Part shown: piece by piece, positions 28,234 through 36,551 of the stretch
How the letters are laid out: every line of letters starts with the position of its first letter
Position numbering within the stretch: the first letter of the stretch is position 1
Assembly: GCF_015767275.1 (NCBI RefSeq)
Contig: NZ_JADWMY010000005.1
Span: 248,001-312,000 of the forward strand
Reading direction: 5' to 3'
Length of the DNA stretch: 64,000 nt
Source: Herbaspirillum sp. AP02
Lineage (GTDB): Bacteria; Pseudomonadota; Gammaproteobacteria; Burkholderiales; Burkholderiaceae_D
Position numbers and translations under genes: made by a program
The notes under the pieces: model-generated
Told to the model about the DNA's origin: nothing
Databases searched by the model: none
What the model saw: only the letters and a program-made list of their open reading frames with translations

Positions 28234-29189
28234 GCGCCCTCCTTGGGGGATGCCTGCATGGCGGTCCGCGCCGCCACCAGTCGGGCCAGTGCGGAAGAAG
28301 CCAGGCGCACCCGCAGGCTGTCGGCGCGACTGGTGAGGATGACAGGGACGCGTGCGCCCAGCACCAGGCCGGCAGCATCGGCCTGCGCCAGGTAGATCAG
28401 TTGCTTGGCCAGCATGTTGCCGGCCTCCAGGTCAGGCACCAGCAGGATGTCCACACTGCCGGCCACCGGTGAGGCTATCCCCTTGATGGTGGCGGCCTCC
28501 AGGCTGATGGCATTGTCAAAGGCCAGCGGGCCGTCCACCAGCGCGCCGGTGATCTGGTGGCGCGTCGCCATCACGGTCAGCGCGGCGGCATCGAGCGTGG
28601 AGGGCATGGCGGGATTGACCGTCTCCACCGCCGCCAGCACCGCCACATGGGGACGCGGCACGCCCATCACGTGCAGCAGGTCGATGGCGTTCTGGCAGAT
28701 GTCGCGCTTGTGCGCCAGGGTGGGAGCGATGTTGATGGCGGCGTCGGTGATGACGAGCGGCTTGGGATAGGTGGGGATGGCCATCGCATACACATGGCTG
28801 ATGCGGCGCTCGGTACGCAGGCCCGAGCCGGCACCGACTACCGCCCCCAGTAATTCATCGCTGTGCAGGCTGCCCTTCATCAAGGCGCCCACCTTGCCCT
28901 GCACGGCCAGTTCAACCGCCCGTGCGGCCGCCGCATGGCTATGCTCGACCGTTTCGATCGGCAAACCCTGCAGCGACAGGCCAGCCTGCTCGGCGATGCC
29001 ACGTATCCTGGTTTCGGGGCCGACCAGCACGGGTTCGAACAAACCTTCGTCGCGGGCTTCCAGCGCACCCTGCAAGGCCTCGACGGAACAGGGGTGGACC
29101 ACGGCGACCCGCATGGGCCGGGCGCCGAGAGCGTCGCGGATGAGTTGGTCGTAGCGCTGCGCAGGTGAGGCCTGGGCGGGTGGAAACAT
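28230..29189 (-). CDS. pta: Phosphate acetyltransferase (short form; PTA/PTB domain)
   Basis: A 319-residue enzyme holding only the catalytic PTA/PTB domain, without the N-terminal regulatory domains of enterobacterial Pta. It transfers acetyl between CoA and phosphate; a butyryl preference cannot be excluded. Landmarks are RVAVVHPCSVEALQGALEA, LMKGSLHSDELL, ITDAAINIAP and the terminal PVILTSRADS. The start at 29189 (MFPPAQ) has GGAG seven bases upstream; the frame opens 22 codons earlier without such a site. It is the first gene of the pta-ackA pair, with an FNR-like box about 110 bp upstream. Confidence 0.88.
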   Translation of the reverse strand: MFPPAQASPAQRYDQLIRDALGARPMRVAVVHPCSVEALQGALEARDEGLFEPVLVGPETRIRGIAEQAGLSLQGLPIETVEHSHAAAARAVELAVQGKVGALMKGSLHSDELLGAVVGAGSGLRTERRISHVYAMAIPTYPKPLVITDAAINIAPTLAHKRDICQNAIDLLHVMGVPRPHVAVLAAVETVNPAMPSTLDAAALTVMATRHQITGALVDGPLAFDNAISLEAATIKGIASPVAGSVDILLVPDLEAGNMLAKQLIYLAQADAAGLVLGARVPVILTSRADSLRVRLASSALARLVAARTAMQASPKEGA

Positions 29190-29296
29190 GGCATTCTCCG
29201 GGATGGAATGACGGGACACGGGGCATGCGCAGGCATGCTTGTTGTGTCGCAGCATATCTGCCTCGGCAGTGGAGCGGCGCCCAGATGGGACAAAGC

Positions 29297-29310
29297 TTGA
29301 TCTGCTTCAA
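29297..29310. promoter_or_regulatory. FNR/ANR-like box upstream of pta-ackA
   Basis: TTGAT-CTGC-TTCAA differs from the FNR consensus TTGAT-N4-ATCAA by one base. On the minus strand a TATGCT -10 candidate (29251-29256) lies downstream, placing the box near -61, a known activating position for FNR-type regulators. Confidence 0.45.
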
Positions 29311-29362
29311 GTTTGTCAGCCCCGCGTCATCACGGTGCATTGCGCTACAGGTGGATGGGCGC

Positions 29363-31375
29363 TTACACCTGCGCCAGGGCACTGACCATGCGGCGCGCCT
29401 GGTCCGCCGGCATCGGGCGGGAGAAATAGTAGCCCTGCATCGCATGGCACTGCAGGGCTTGCAGGGTGCGCAGGTCGTCCTCGCTCTCGACGCCCTCGGC
29501 CACCACCTGGAAGCCGAAAGACCCCGACAACTGCAGCACCGCGGCCACCAGCGCCTGGTTTTCGGTTTGATCGGTCAGGCCGGTGACAAAGCTGCGGTCG
29601 ATCTTCACGCGCGATACGCGCATCTGGCGCAGGAAGCCCAGCGAGGAATAACCCACGCCAAAGTCATCGATGGCGATGCTCACGCCCTGCATCGCCAGCG
29701 CCACCAGACTCTGGCTGGCGGCCTGCAGGTCCAGGGCGGTTTCTTCGGTAATCTCGATTTCCAGCATCCGTGCCGGCAGCTGGCGCGACTTCAGCATCTC
29801 CGTCACCAGTTCATCGACGCTGATACGCTCCATCTCCCGTGGCGAAATGTTCATCGATACCCGCAGGTCCGGGCGACCGCTGGCCTGCAGGAAGGCGATC
29901 ATGGCCCCGGTCTCGCCGATGATGAAGCGCAGCAACTCCTCCGACAGGCCAGCCAGCGCGGCGATCTCGATCAGGTCGGGCGGTGCGATGGCGCCGTGGC
30001 GCGGATGGCGCCAGCGCAACAGGGCTTCGAAGCCATCCAGGGTGCGGCCATCATGCTGGATGATGGGCTGGAACCAGACCTCCAGCTGACGCCGCGCCAG
30101 GGCATCGGCCAGGTCGCGCTCGACATCGCGCTTCATCTGCAGGTGCGCGTTGAGGGCGTCGTTGAACACATGGAACTGATTGCGGCCACGGCGCTTGGCC
30201 TCGTACATGGCGGCATCGGAGCAGACCAGCATCTCGTTGATGTCATGGCTGCGGGTGATGGTGATGCCCAGGCTCAGGCCGATGTGCCGGTGCGCCAGGC
30301 GGGCGAAGGGCTGGCGGATGCTAGCGATGAGCCGCTGGGCCAGTTGCTCCGGTGGCTCCGCCTGCGGCGCCAGGGCGTACAGGATCACGAACTCGTCGCC
30401 GCCCAGGCGCGCCAGCGTGGCGGCCGCCGGCACGCTGGCCTGCAACCGCCGCGCCACCTCGACCAGCACCTGGTCGCCGGCTTCGTGGCCGTAGGCATCG
30501 TTGATCACCTTGAAGCCATCCAGGTCGAGGAACATCATGCACAGCGCATGCTCCTGCCGGGCCACCATGCGCGGCGCCGCTTCCATGAAACCGGCCCGGC
30601 CCAGCAGCCCGGTCAGCAGGTCATGCTCGGCCTGATATTGCATTTTCTGGGCAAACCGGTGCAGGTCCTGGTGCGCCACTTCCAGCGCCTGCTTGGCAGT
30701 GGTGGCTTCATTCTTCAGGGCGCTGGCGTGCGAGACCAGGCCCTCGCTGACCTTGGAACCGCGGATCAGTGCGGCCAGGTAGAGCAGCACTGCCGCCGCC
30801 AGTGACATGCGGGTGGTGCTGGGCTCGATGGTAGCCAGGCAAAAGATGATGGACAGCAGCGGCGGCGTAATGAAACAGATCGGAATGCGAGCAAATGCGA
30901 AGCCGTGGGTCACGGCACCCGCAGTGATGCCGCATACGCAGGTGAGATAGAAGAGGGTCTCGGGTGTGGTATAGCCAGCACACAGCAGCGGCACGCCGGC
31001 CCACACGATGCCCGACATCAGGGCCAGGATGCAGTGCAGTCGGAGGTTGAGTTCGGTGACGCGATCGCCATCGCCAACAGTGCGAGCACCCAGCAATGGC
31101 AGCGCCGCTGCCAGACGCTCCACCGGGATGCGGCAGGCCAGGATGCGCAACACATTGACCAGCCCCGAGCAGGCCAGCCAGATCAGCGCGATGGAGAGTT
31201 TGCCCGAGCGCCAGGCCACGAAGGTCGAGATCACGCCCAGCAGCATGTTGACCGGCATGGACAGCAGCACCGTCTGGCGCAGCGCCATGAGCTGATCGTA
31301 ACGGATCAGTTGCCGCAGGGACACGGCATGGACCGGGTCGGGGTGAGAGGCTAGCGAGTTCTGCTGGTGTGACAT
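29363..31375 (-). CDS. Membrane-bound GGDEF-EAL protein (cyclic di-GMP turnover)
   Basis: A 670-residue protein. The N-terminal ~200 residues hold about six hydrophobic segments; a short coiled region (about 205-240) leads to a GGDEF domain (LGGDEF kept, I-site RxxD absent) and an EAL domain. The EAL domain has the catalytic features GFEALLRW, MNISPREM, IEITEE, DDFGVGYSSL, KIDRSFV and EGVES, so phosphodiesterase activity is likely; the GGDEF may be active or only bind GTP. The start at 31375 (MSHQQN) has AGGAA five bases upstream. Divergent from the small gene at 31581. Confidence 0.9.
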   Translation of the reverse strand: MSHQQNSLASHPDPVHAVSLRQLIRYDQLMALRQTVLLSMPVNMLLGVISTFVAWRSGKLSIALIWLACSGLVNVLRILACRIPVERLAAALPLLGARTVGDGDRVTELNLRLHCILALMSGIVWAGVPLLCAGYTTPETLFYLTCVCGITAGAVTHGFAFARIPICFITPPLLSIIFCLATIEPSTTRMSLAAAVLLYLAALIRGSKVSEGLVSHASALKNEATTAKQALEVAHQDLHRFAQKMQYQAEHDLLTGLLGRAGFMEAAPRMVARQEHALCMMFLDLDGFKVINDAYGHEAGDQVLVEVARRLQASVPAAATLARLGGDEFVILYALAPQAEPPEQLAQRLIASIRQPFARLAHRHIGLSLGITITRSHDINEMLVCSDAAMYEAKRRGRNQFHVFNDALNAHLQMKRDVERDLADALARRQLEVWFQPIIQHDGRTLDGFEALLRWRHPRHGAIAPPDLIEIAALAGLSEELLRFIIGETGAMIAFLQASGRPDLRVSMNISPREMERISVDELVTEMLKSRQLPARMLEIEITEETALDLQAASQSLVALAMQGVSIAIDDFGVGYSSLGFLRQMRVSRVKIDRSFVTGLTDQTENQALVAAVLQLSGSFGFQVVAEGVESEDDLRTLQALQCHAMQGYYFSRPMPADQARRMVSALAQV

Positions 31376-31580
31376 GGTGTTCCTGTTGCGTCGTGGAAAT
31401 GCCGCCTGACAAGGCTGGTCCGGCATGACCACCGGATGGGAAGCATAGTACGCGAGCCGGACCGTATTATCCAAGCGACAAGAAGAATTCTCATCAAAAC
31501 CTGTCCCGGTTGCGTTGCATCAACGAGGCATTTGCCCAAAACCGACAAGCTGGCCCTTCCGCAACCCCGAGGAAAACAAA

Positions 31581-31775
31581 ATGAGCGACATGAGCGCAGA
31601 CAATGGAAACTGGTTATCGGCCGAGCAAGCCGTGTTGCCGGACGGCACCGAACGCGGGAATCTGCCGTTGGTGAAGAAGAAGCTGCCGCTGTTCTCGCCC
31701 CAGCAGATCTCGGGCGGTGACGAACTACCGGCCCCCTCCCCGACGGCAACCGGGCCATCGACCGAGCCGGCCTGA
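31581..31775 (+). CDS. Small hypothetical protein (64 aa)
   Basis: A 64-codon gene with a GAGGAAAAC ribosome-binding site directly upstream. The product is hydrophilic with a basic patch (LPLVKKKLPLFSPQQISGGD) and a Pro/Thr/Ser-rich tail; it has no signal, Cys or membrane segment. It probably is largely disordered. It lies between two cyclic di-GMP genes, 147 bp before the next GGDEF gene on the same strand. I do not recognise a family. Confidence 0.45.
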   Translation: MSDMSADNGNWLSAEQAVLPDGTERGNLPLVKKKLPLFSPQQISGGDELPAPSPTATGPSTEPA

Positions 31776-31921
31776 CCATCGCGCGCCCGGGGAACGGGAA
31801 CCGCAGCGGGTGACGCGACCAGGATGCGGGGCGAAGGCTACAATAGCGGCTGTTCTTCGTCCCCCGTCCGTTCGCACCGCTCGCATCGTTCGTACTGCGC
31901 TTGCCAGCGCCGTATCACCCC

Positions 31922-33082
31922 ATGGCTCTCGATCCCTCCACCCTGCTTATCCTCACCATCGCCCTGGCGGCGGCCGCTGCACTCTACCTGGCGGTGGAAT
32001 GGGGTGTGGTGCGCGAACGCTCGCTCCTGCTCTGGAGCAGCGGCTTCGCCATCATCGCCCTCGGCTCCTTACTGGCATTGCTGCGCTCACGCGGCTATCT
32101 GCTTATCGGCATCTGGTTCGCCAATGGCATGCTGATCGCCGCGCACGCCTGCTTCCTGGCCGGCGTGGCCTGCTTCACCCGCACCCGGCTCTCGCGCCAA
32201 TGGTGGCTATTGGCCCTGCTGTGGCTGGTGATGTTGTACCTGCCCGCGCAGCCCTGGTGGTCACGGGCGATGCTGGGCGTGCAGTCGCTGATGATCGCTG
32301 CCGTCACGCTGCGCGCCAGCCGCCTGTTGCGTCCGCACGGCGCATCGCTGAGCGTGGGCGCGGTGCAATTGCGTTACGTGCTGCTGGCGCACGGCCTGTT
32401 CTATCTCGCCAAGGCGATCGCCGCTATCGTACCGGCTGCCCTGGTGGACCTGGCGGCCTTCGGCGGGACGGTGATCCGGATATCGCTGATCGAGGGCGCG
32501 ATGGCCATCATGCTGATCGCGCTGTCGATGACCGGCACCGAGCGGCACCGTCGCGAACAGCGCATCGGCCAACTGGCGGCCCGCGACCCCCTGACTGGCC
32601 TGCTCAACCGCCGCGCCCTCAAGACCAGCGCCCCCGCGCTGCTGGCGCAGGCCAGCGCGCAGCATCCCGGCGCACTGTTGCTGATCGACATCGACAACTT
32701 CAAACAGGTCAACGACCTGCATGGCCACGCCGCTGGCGACCAGCTTCTCGAAGCGTTGAGCATGCTGCTGCACGAGGTTTTGCCGGAAGATGCCCTGGCG
32801 GCACGTCTGGGCGGGGATGAATTTGTGATCCTGCTACAGGATGCCCGCGCCGATCAGGTCACCCATCTGGGGGAAAGCCTGCGACAGGGCTTCGCCCACG
32901 TGGCCGGCAAGAGCTTTCCCACACCCCACGCCGTCAGCCTGAGCGTGGGTGGCAGCGTCTTCGAAACCCCGCCGGCCGACCTGGAAAGCCTGATGGCGCA
33001 TACCGATGTGGCACTGTACGACGCCAAGCGGGCCGGCCGCGACCGGGTCGTGGTGGGACTGGTCGGAACGCCAGAGGTCTAG
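31922..33082 (+). CDS. Membrane-anchored diguanylate cyclase
   Basis: A 386-residue protein with about six membrane segments in the first 200 residues and a GGDEF domain at about 215-380. The active loop is LGGDEF; the substrate/metal segment is LLIDIDNFKQVNDLHGHAAG. The I-site RxxD five residues before the loop is absent (PEDA there), so product inhibition is not expected. The ATG at 31922 (MALDPSTLL) was preferred to a TTG at 31901. It resembles AdrA-like cyclases in layout. Confidence 0.87.
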   Translation: MALDPSTLLILTIALAAAAALYLAVEWGVVRERSLLLWSSGFAIIALGSLLALLRSRGYLLIGIWFANGMLIAAHACFLAGVACFTRTRLSRQWWLLALLWLVMLYLPAQPWWSRAMLGVQSLMIAAVTLRASRLLRPHGASLSVGAVQLRYVLLAHGLFYLAKAIAAIVPAALVDLAAFGGTVIRISLIEGAMAIMLIALSMTGTERHRREQRIGQLAARDPLTGLLNRRALKTSAPALLAQASAQHPGALLLIDIDNFKQVNDLHGHAAGDQLLEALSMLLHEVLPEDALAARLGGDEFVILLQDARADQVTHLGESLRQGFAHVAGKSFPTPHAVSLSVGGSVFETPPADLESLMAHTDVALYDAKRAGRDRVVVGLVGTPEV

Positions 33083-33165
33083 GCCTGCATTGGCCCGGCT
33101 GCAAGCGCTGGTGCAGGCGCTTGACCACCGCAGCACATCCTGTCCGGCGGCCGCCCCGCTCGCGC

Positions 33166-34443
33166 TCATCGCAGCCGGTCTTTGAGCCGATACCACGCCC
33201 CCACGAAGGGCAGGAACCAAGGCTTACCGAAGTGGCCGGGAATGGCTGGCCAGGAAAAATCCTTCCAGGGATTGAGATCGACATGCCCCTCCATGATCTC
33301 CGCCATCATCGTTCCCATCAGCGTCGCCATGTGAGTGCCATGACCGCTGTAGCCCATGGAATAGAACACGCCTTCGCGCTGGCCGGCACGCGGTAGCCTG
33401 TCGGCGGTCATGTCGACCATCCCGCCCCAGCAATAGTCGATACGCGTCCCGGCGAGTCCGGGAAAGACAGTGAGCATCTGCTGGCGCAGGATATCGCCAC
33501 TGCGCGCATCCGAACGCGGATTGGAGGCGGCAAAGCGCGCACGGCCACCAAATAGCAGGCGCTTGTCCGGCGTGACGCGGAAATAATTCACGAAATTCTT
33601 GGTGTCGGTATACATGCGGCGCGTCGGCACCAGTCCATCCAGCAACGACAACGGGAGTGGTTCGGTGACGATCAAGAACGCGCCGACAGGTACGATGCGA
33701 CGGCGGACCCAGCCGAACGGGCCGATTTGCGAGATACCGCTGGCCAGCAACACCTGCCGGGCACGTAAAGGACCACGCGCGGTGCGCACGAGATAGCTGC
33801 CAGACTTCCGTTGAAGACCAAGCACCGGCGTGTGTTCGAGATACACGGCACCATGGCGCTGTGCCGCATGCGCCAGGCCGCGTACATAGCGCCCCACATG
33901 CATGCCAGCGCTTTTTTCGAGAAGCAGCCCGCCGTGGTAGCAATCGCTACCCAACTCGTCACGCAGTTGTGCAGGGGTCAACAGCCGGGTCTGCGGATCG
34001 ACGCTGGCGGCCAGCAATTCCTGGCTGCGCGCCAGCTTGTCGTAATGCTCTGGCTTGGCGGCCAGCTTGAGCTTGCCGTGACGGGCGAAGTCGCAATCGA
34101 TGGACTCCTGCCTGACAAGTCTTTCGACCGTATCGACGCCGGCATCGAAGGCTCGATAAATCCGGTTGGTCAGTTCGCTGCCCAGGCGCTGCGATAGTGC
34201 CGCGTAGTCCTGGGCGAAGCCGTTGTTGCACATGCCGCCATTGCGCCCGGAGGCAGCGCCGCCGACGATGTCGGCGTCGCACACCACCACCTGAGCTCCC
34301 TTGCGTGCAAGTGCCAGCGCTGCGGCCGATCCGGTGATACCGCCACCAACCACCAGCACGTCGCAGCCGCCCTCGGGCAGTGCATCGGTCTGGCTCATGA
34401 AGGGCGGCGATGTGTCCAGCCAGTACGACTTCAGTTGCATCAT
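33166..34443 (-). CDS. FAD-dependent oxidoreductase, gamma-glutamylputrescine-oxidase/DadA-like
   Basis: A 425-residue flavoprotein of the DAO superfamily. The FAD-binding motif VVGGGITGSAAALALARKG is at about 31-49, the GRNGGMCNNGF phrase of the PuuB-like group follows near 67, and the C-terminal FAD contact is GYSGHGTHMATLMG. These enzymes oxidise amines or amino acids (gamma-glutamylputrescine, D-amino acids, sarcosine-like substrates). Two adjacent ATGs exist (34443 and 34440). It is divergent from the HAD-kinase-aminotransferase operon and probably acts in the same amine pathway. Confidence 0.87.
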   Translation of the reverse strand: MMQLKSYWLDTSPPFMSQTDALPEGGCDVLVVGGGITGSAAALALARKGAQVVVCDADIVGGAASGRNGGMCNNGFAQDYAALSQRLGSELTNRIYRAFDAGVDTVERLVRQESIDCDFARHGKLKLAAKPEHYDKLARSQELLAASVDPQTRLLTPAQLRDELGSDCYHGGLLLEKSAGMHVGRYVRGLAHAAQRHGAVYLEHTPVLGLQRKSGSYLVRTARGPLRARQVLLASGISQIGPFGWVRRRIVPVGAFLIVTEPLPLSLLDGLVPTRRMYTDTKNFVNYFRVTPDKRLLFGGRARFAASNPRSDARSGDILRQQMLTVFPGLAGTRIDYCWGGMVDMTADRLPRAGQREGVFYSMGYSGHGTHMATLMGTMMAEIMEGHVDLNPWKDFSWPAIPGHFGKPWFLPFVGAWYRLKDRLR

Positions 34444-34531
34444 GGGCTCCCACCAATATCGATCAGGACGAGGGAATAGGACCGCGACCCTCCCTCGGAA
34501 AAGATTATGGAACCGCAGTTTGCCACTGGGA

Positions 34532-34568
34532 TTAATGCAAACTTAATTCTTCATTAAATCTGCATTAA
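34532..34568. promoter_or_regulatory. Inverted repeat TTAATGCA...TGCATTAA
   Basis: Perfect 8-bp arms at 34532-34539 and 34561-34568 flank a 21-bp AT-rich spacer that itself contains TTAAT/ATTAA words. The size and composition suit an Lrp- or LysR-type binding site. Confidence 0.45.
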
Positions 34569-34700
34569 GGCCTGTACAAGCAAGAAAGCAGGTTGCCAAG
34601 CCAAGAGGTGCAGCGCGTCTGGCATCCGGCCCGAACGCATGGCCCCCGATCCAAGGAAAATGCCGGAAAGCCCAGGATTAAAAGTAGAAGCTGCTCCGAT

Positions 34701-34736
34701 CGCCCGGCAATAAGAGATTTTTCTCTTGGCCGGGCG
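34701..34736. promoter_or_regulatory. Long hairpin in the leader of the HAD-kinase-aminotransferase operon
   Basis: Two stacked stems, CGCCCGG/CCGGGCG outside and AAGAGA/TCTCTT inside, surround a TTTT loop; small internal bulges separate them. It ends 39 bp before the HAD start. It lacks a T-run after the stem, so it is more likely an operator or RNA control element than a terminator. Confidence 0.5.
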
Positions 34737-34775
34737 GCCATACTTTCTCCATCGACCACGAAGGAGATTGATCCA

Positions 34776-35441
34776 ATGATTTTCAAGCCGAAGTTCATCA
34801 GTTTCGATTGCTACGGAACACTCATCAATTTTGAAATGGGCCCCACGGCCAGATCGCTGTTCTCCGATCGTGTCAGCGAGCAACGCATGCCGGGCTTTCT
34901 GGAAAGCTTCCGTTTCTATCGCCTGGACGAAGTGCTAGGTGCCTGGAAGCCCTTCTTCGATGTCGTGGGAAACGCCATCCAGCGCGCCTGCCACGCGCAC
35001 GACGTGGAATATCGCACCAGCGATGCGCAGTCGCTCTACGCGGCCGTTCCCACTTGGCAGCCGCATCCGCACGTGGTCGAAACACTGGAGAAGATCGCAC
35101 CGCATATCCCGCTGGTGATCTTGTCCAATTCGATGACCGACCTGATCCCGCACAGCGTGGCACATCTGAAAGCCCCCTTCCATGCGGTCTACACCGCAGA
35201 GGAAGCACAGGCCTACAAGCCACGCGGCCAGGCGTTTGAATACATGTTCGATCAACTCGGCTGCGGACCGGAAGAGATGGTGCATTGCTCCTCCAGCTTC
35301 CGCTACGACCTGATGACGGCCGCCGACCTGGGCTTCATGGCCAAGGCCTTCATCGACCGCAACCATGAACCCGGCTTCGATGGCTATGGCGTCAATCGCC
35401 TGACCGACTTTCGTCAGCTTGCTAGGCTGGTCGGTCTTTGA
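34776..35441 (+). CDS. HAD-superfamily hydrolase, haloacid dehalogenase type II-like
   Basis: A 221-residue HAD hydrolase. Motif I is SFDCYGTLINFE with the nucleophile Asp near 10, motif II is VILSNS, motif III Lys is in AYKPRGQAFEYM, and motif IV lies in the segment FRYDLMTAADLGF. The layout is that of L-2-haloacid dehalogenase type II, but most relatives are phosphatases of unknown substrate. AAGGAG precedes the ATG at 34776. It heads a four-gene operon with a kinase, a class III aminotransferase-fold enzyme and an Lrp regulator, so a phosphorylated amino alcohol is a reasonable substrate guess. Confidence 0.83.
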   Translation: MIFKPKFISFDCYGTLINFEMGPTARSLFSDRVSEQRMPGFLESFRFYRLDEVLGAWKPFFDVVGNAIQRACHAHDVEYRTSDAQSLYAAVPTWQPHPHVVETLEKIAPHIPLVILSNSMTDLIPHSVAHLKAPFHAVYTAEEAQAYKPRGQAFEYMFDQLGCGPEEMVHCSSSFRYDLMTAADLGFMAKAFIDRNHEPGFDGYGVNRLTDFRQLARLVGL

Positions 35442-35483
35442 TCGCTACCGCTACCCACCCTGGCGCAACTCCAAGCGAGACCC

Positions 35484-36551
35484 ATGATGCATCAGCAAGC
35501 TCTTGATCAAACTGCAGCATTGAGCACGGCCGCGCCGGCGATTCCCCTCTCCACGCTGCACAAGCTCGCCTCCGGCCTCTACGGCATCGACGGGGAGGTC
35601 ACGGTGCTGGCTGGCGAACGTGACCAGAACTGCCGCATCGACGGCCAAGATGGACTGCGCCATGTGCTCAAGATCAGCAATCCTTCCGAAGAGCCCACGG
35701 TGGTGGATTTCCAGATTGCCGCGCTTGAGCACATTGCGGTCGTCGCCCCCGAACTTCCGATCCCGCGGGTAGTGCGCACGCTGGGTGGGCGAACCTCCGA
35801 ACGCGTTCGCCTTGATGATGGCAACGTCTGTACGGTACGCATGCTGACCTACCTGGACGGCGTGCAGATCAAGGAGACCATTCGCACAGCTGGTCAGCGG
35901 CGCGCCATGGGCAGCGGTTTGGCGAAACTGAACCTGGCCTTGCGCGACTTCTCGCATCCGGGCGCGCATCATGACCTGCTATGGAACGTATCGACCGCGC
36001 ACCGCCTGGCGGCCAGGATGGAAGGCCTGATCGATCCAGGCCGCCGTCTGTTGGCACAGCGCTTCATGACTCGCTTTGAACAGGACGTGCTGCCTCTCCT
36101 GCCACAAGTGCGCACGCAGGTCATCCACAATGACTACCATCTCTACAACGTCCTGGTGGCGCCCCAGGAACAGGAGCGCATCACCGGCATCATCGATTTC
36201 GGCGACATGCTGCATGCGCCGTTGGTAGGCGAGGTGGGTACGGCAGCGGCGTTCCACATGACGGGCAACACCGATCCTTTCGAAGGTCCGGCACAGTTCG
36301 TGGGCGCCTATCACGCTCTGCTGCCGCTCACCGATCCCGAGCAGGAGATCGTCACCGACCTGATGGCCACGCGCCACCTGATCACGGCGCTGATCTCGGA
36401 GTGGCGTGCAGTACGCTACCCCCATAACCGGGCCTACATCATGCGCCACAACCCGGCAGCCTGGGAGGCACTGGGGCAACTGGCCGACCTCTCGCGCCAG
36501 GACGCACGCGACCGCCTGCTTTCAGAAATCCGCAACAGGAGAATTCCATGA
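35484..36551 (+). CDS. APH-family small-molecule kinase, hydroxylysine-kinase-like
   Basis: A 355-residue kinase of the aminoglycoside/choline phosphotransferase fold. The nucleotide-site Lys is in HVLKISNP (near 63), the catalytic loop is HNDYHLYN (H215-N222) and the metal-binding DFG-like motif is IIDFGDM (D238). It resembles the AGPHD1 (hydroxylysine kinase) group more than antibiotic kinases. It overlaps the next gene by four bases; that gene encodes the partner type known from eukaryotes, a phospho-lyase. The pair should phosphorylate a hydroxylated amine and then eliminate phosphate and ammonia. Confidence 0.8.
   Translation: MMHQQALDQTAALSTAAPAIPLSTLHKLASGLYGIDGEVTVLAGERDQNCRIDGQDGLRHVLKISNPSEEPTVVDFQIAALEHIAVVAPELPIPRVVRTLGGRTSERVRLDDGNVCTVRMLTYLDGVQIKETIRTAGQRRAMGSGLAKLNLALRDFSHPGAHHDLLWNVSTAHRLAARMEGLIDPGRRLLAQRFMTRFEQDVLPLLPQVRTQVIHNDYHLYNVLVAPQEQERITGIIDFGDMLHAPLVGEVGTAAAFHMTGNTDPFEGPAQFVGAYHALLPLTDPEQEIVTDLMATRHLITALISEWRAVRYPHNRAYIMRHNPAAWEALGQLADLSRQDARDRLLSEIRNRRIP

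Larger units (their letters stand above)
34444..34775. other. 332-bp divergent control region with two inverted repeats
   Basis: No gene is seen. It contains an AT-rich stretch with an inverted repeat (34532-34568) and a long hairpin (34701-34736) just before the HAD gene. The Lrp-type regulator at the end of the operon is a plausible binder. Confidence 0.55.

Noticed and set aside
33102-33123. Terminator between the GGDEF gene and the oxidoreductase
   Set aside because: CAAGCGC/GCGCTTG is a 7-bp stem without a T-run on either side.
35484-36551. Aminoglycoside resistance kinase
   Set aside because: The fold is shared, but the sequence and its coupling to a phospho-lyase point to an amino-alcohol kinase.
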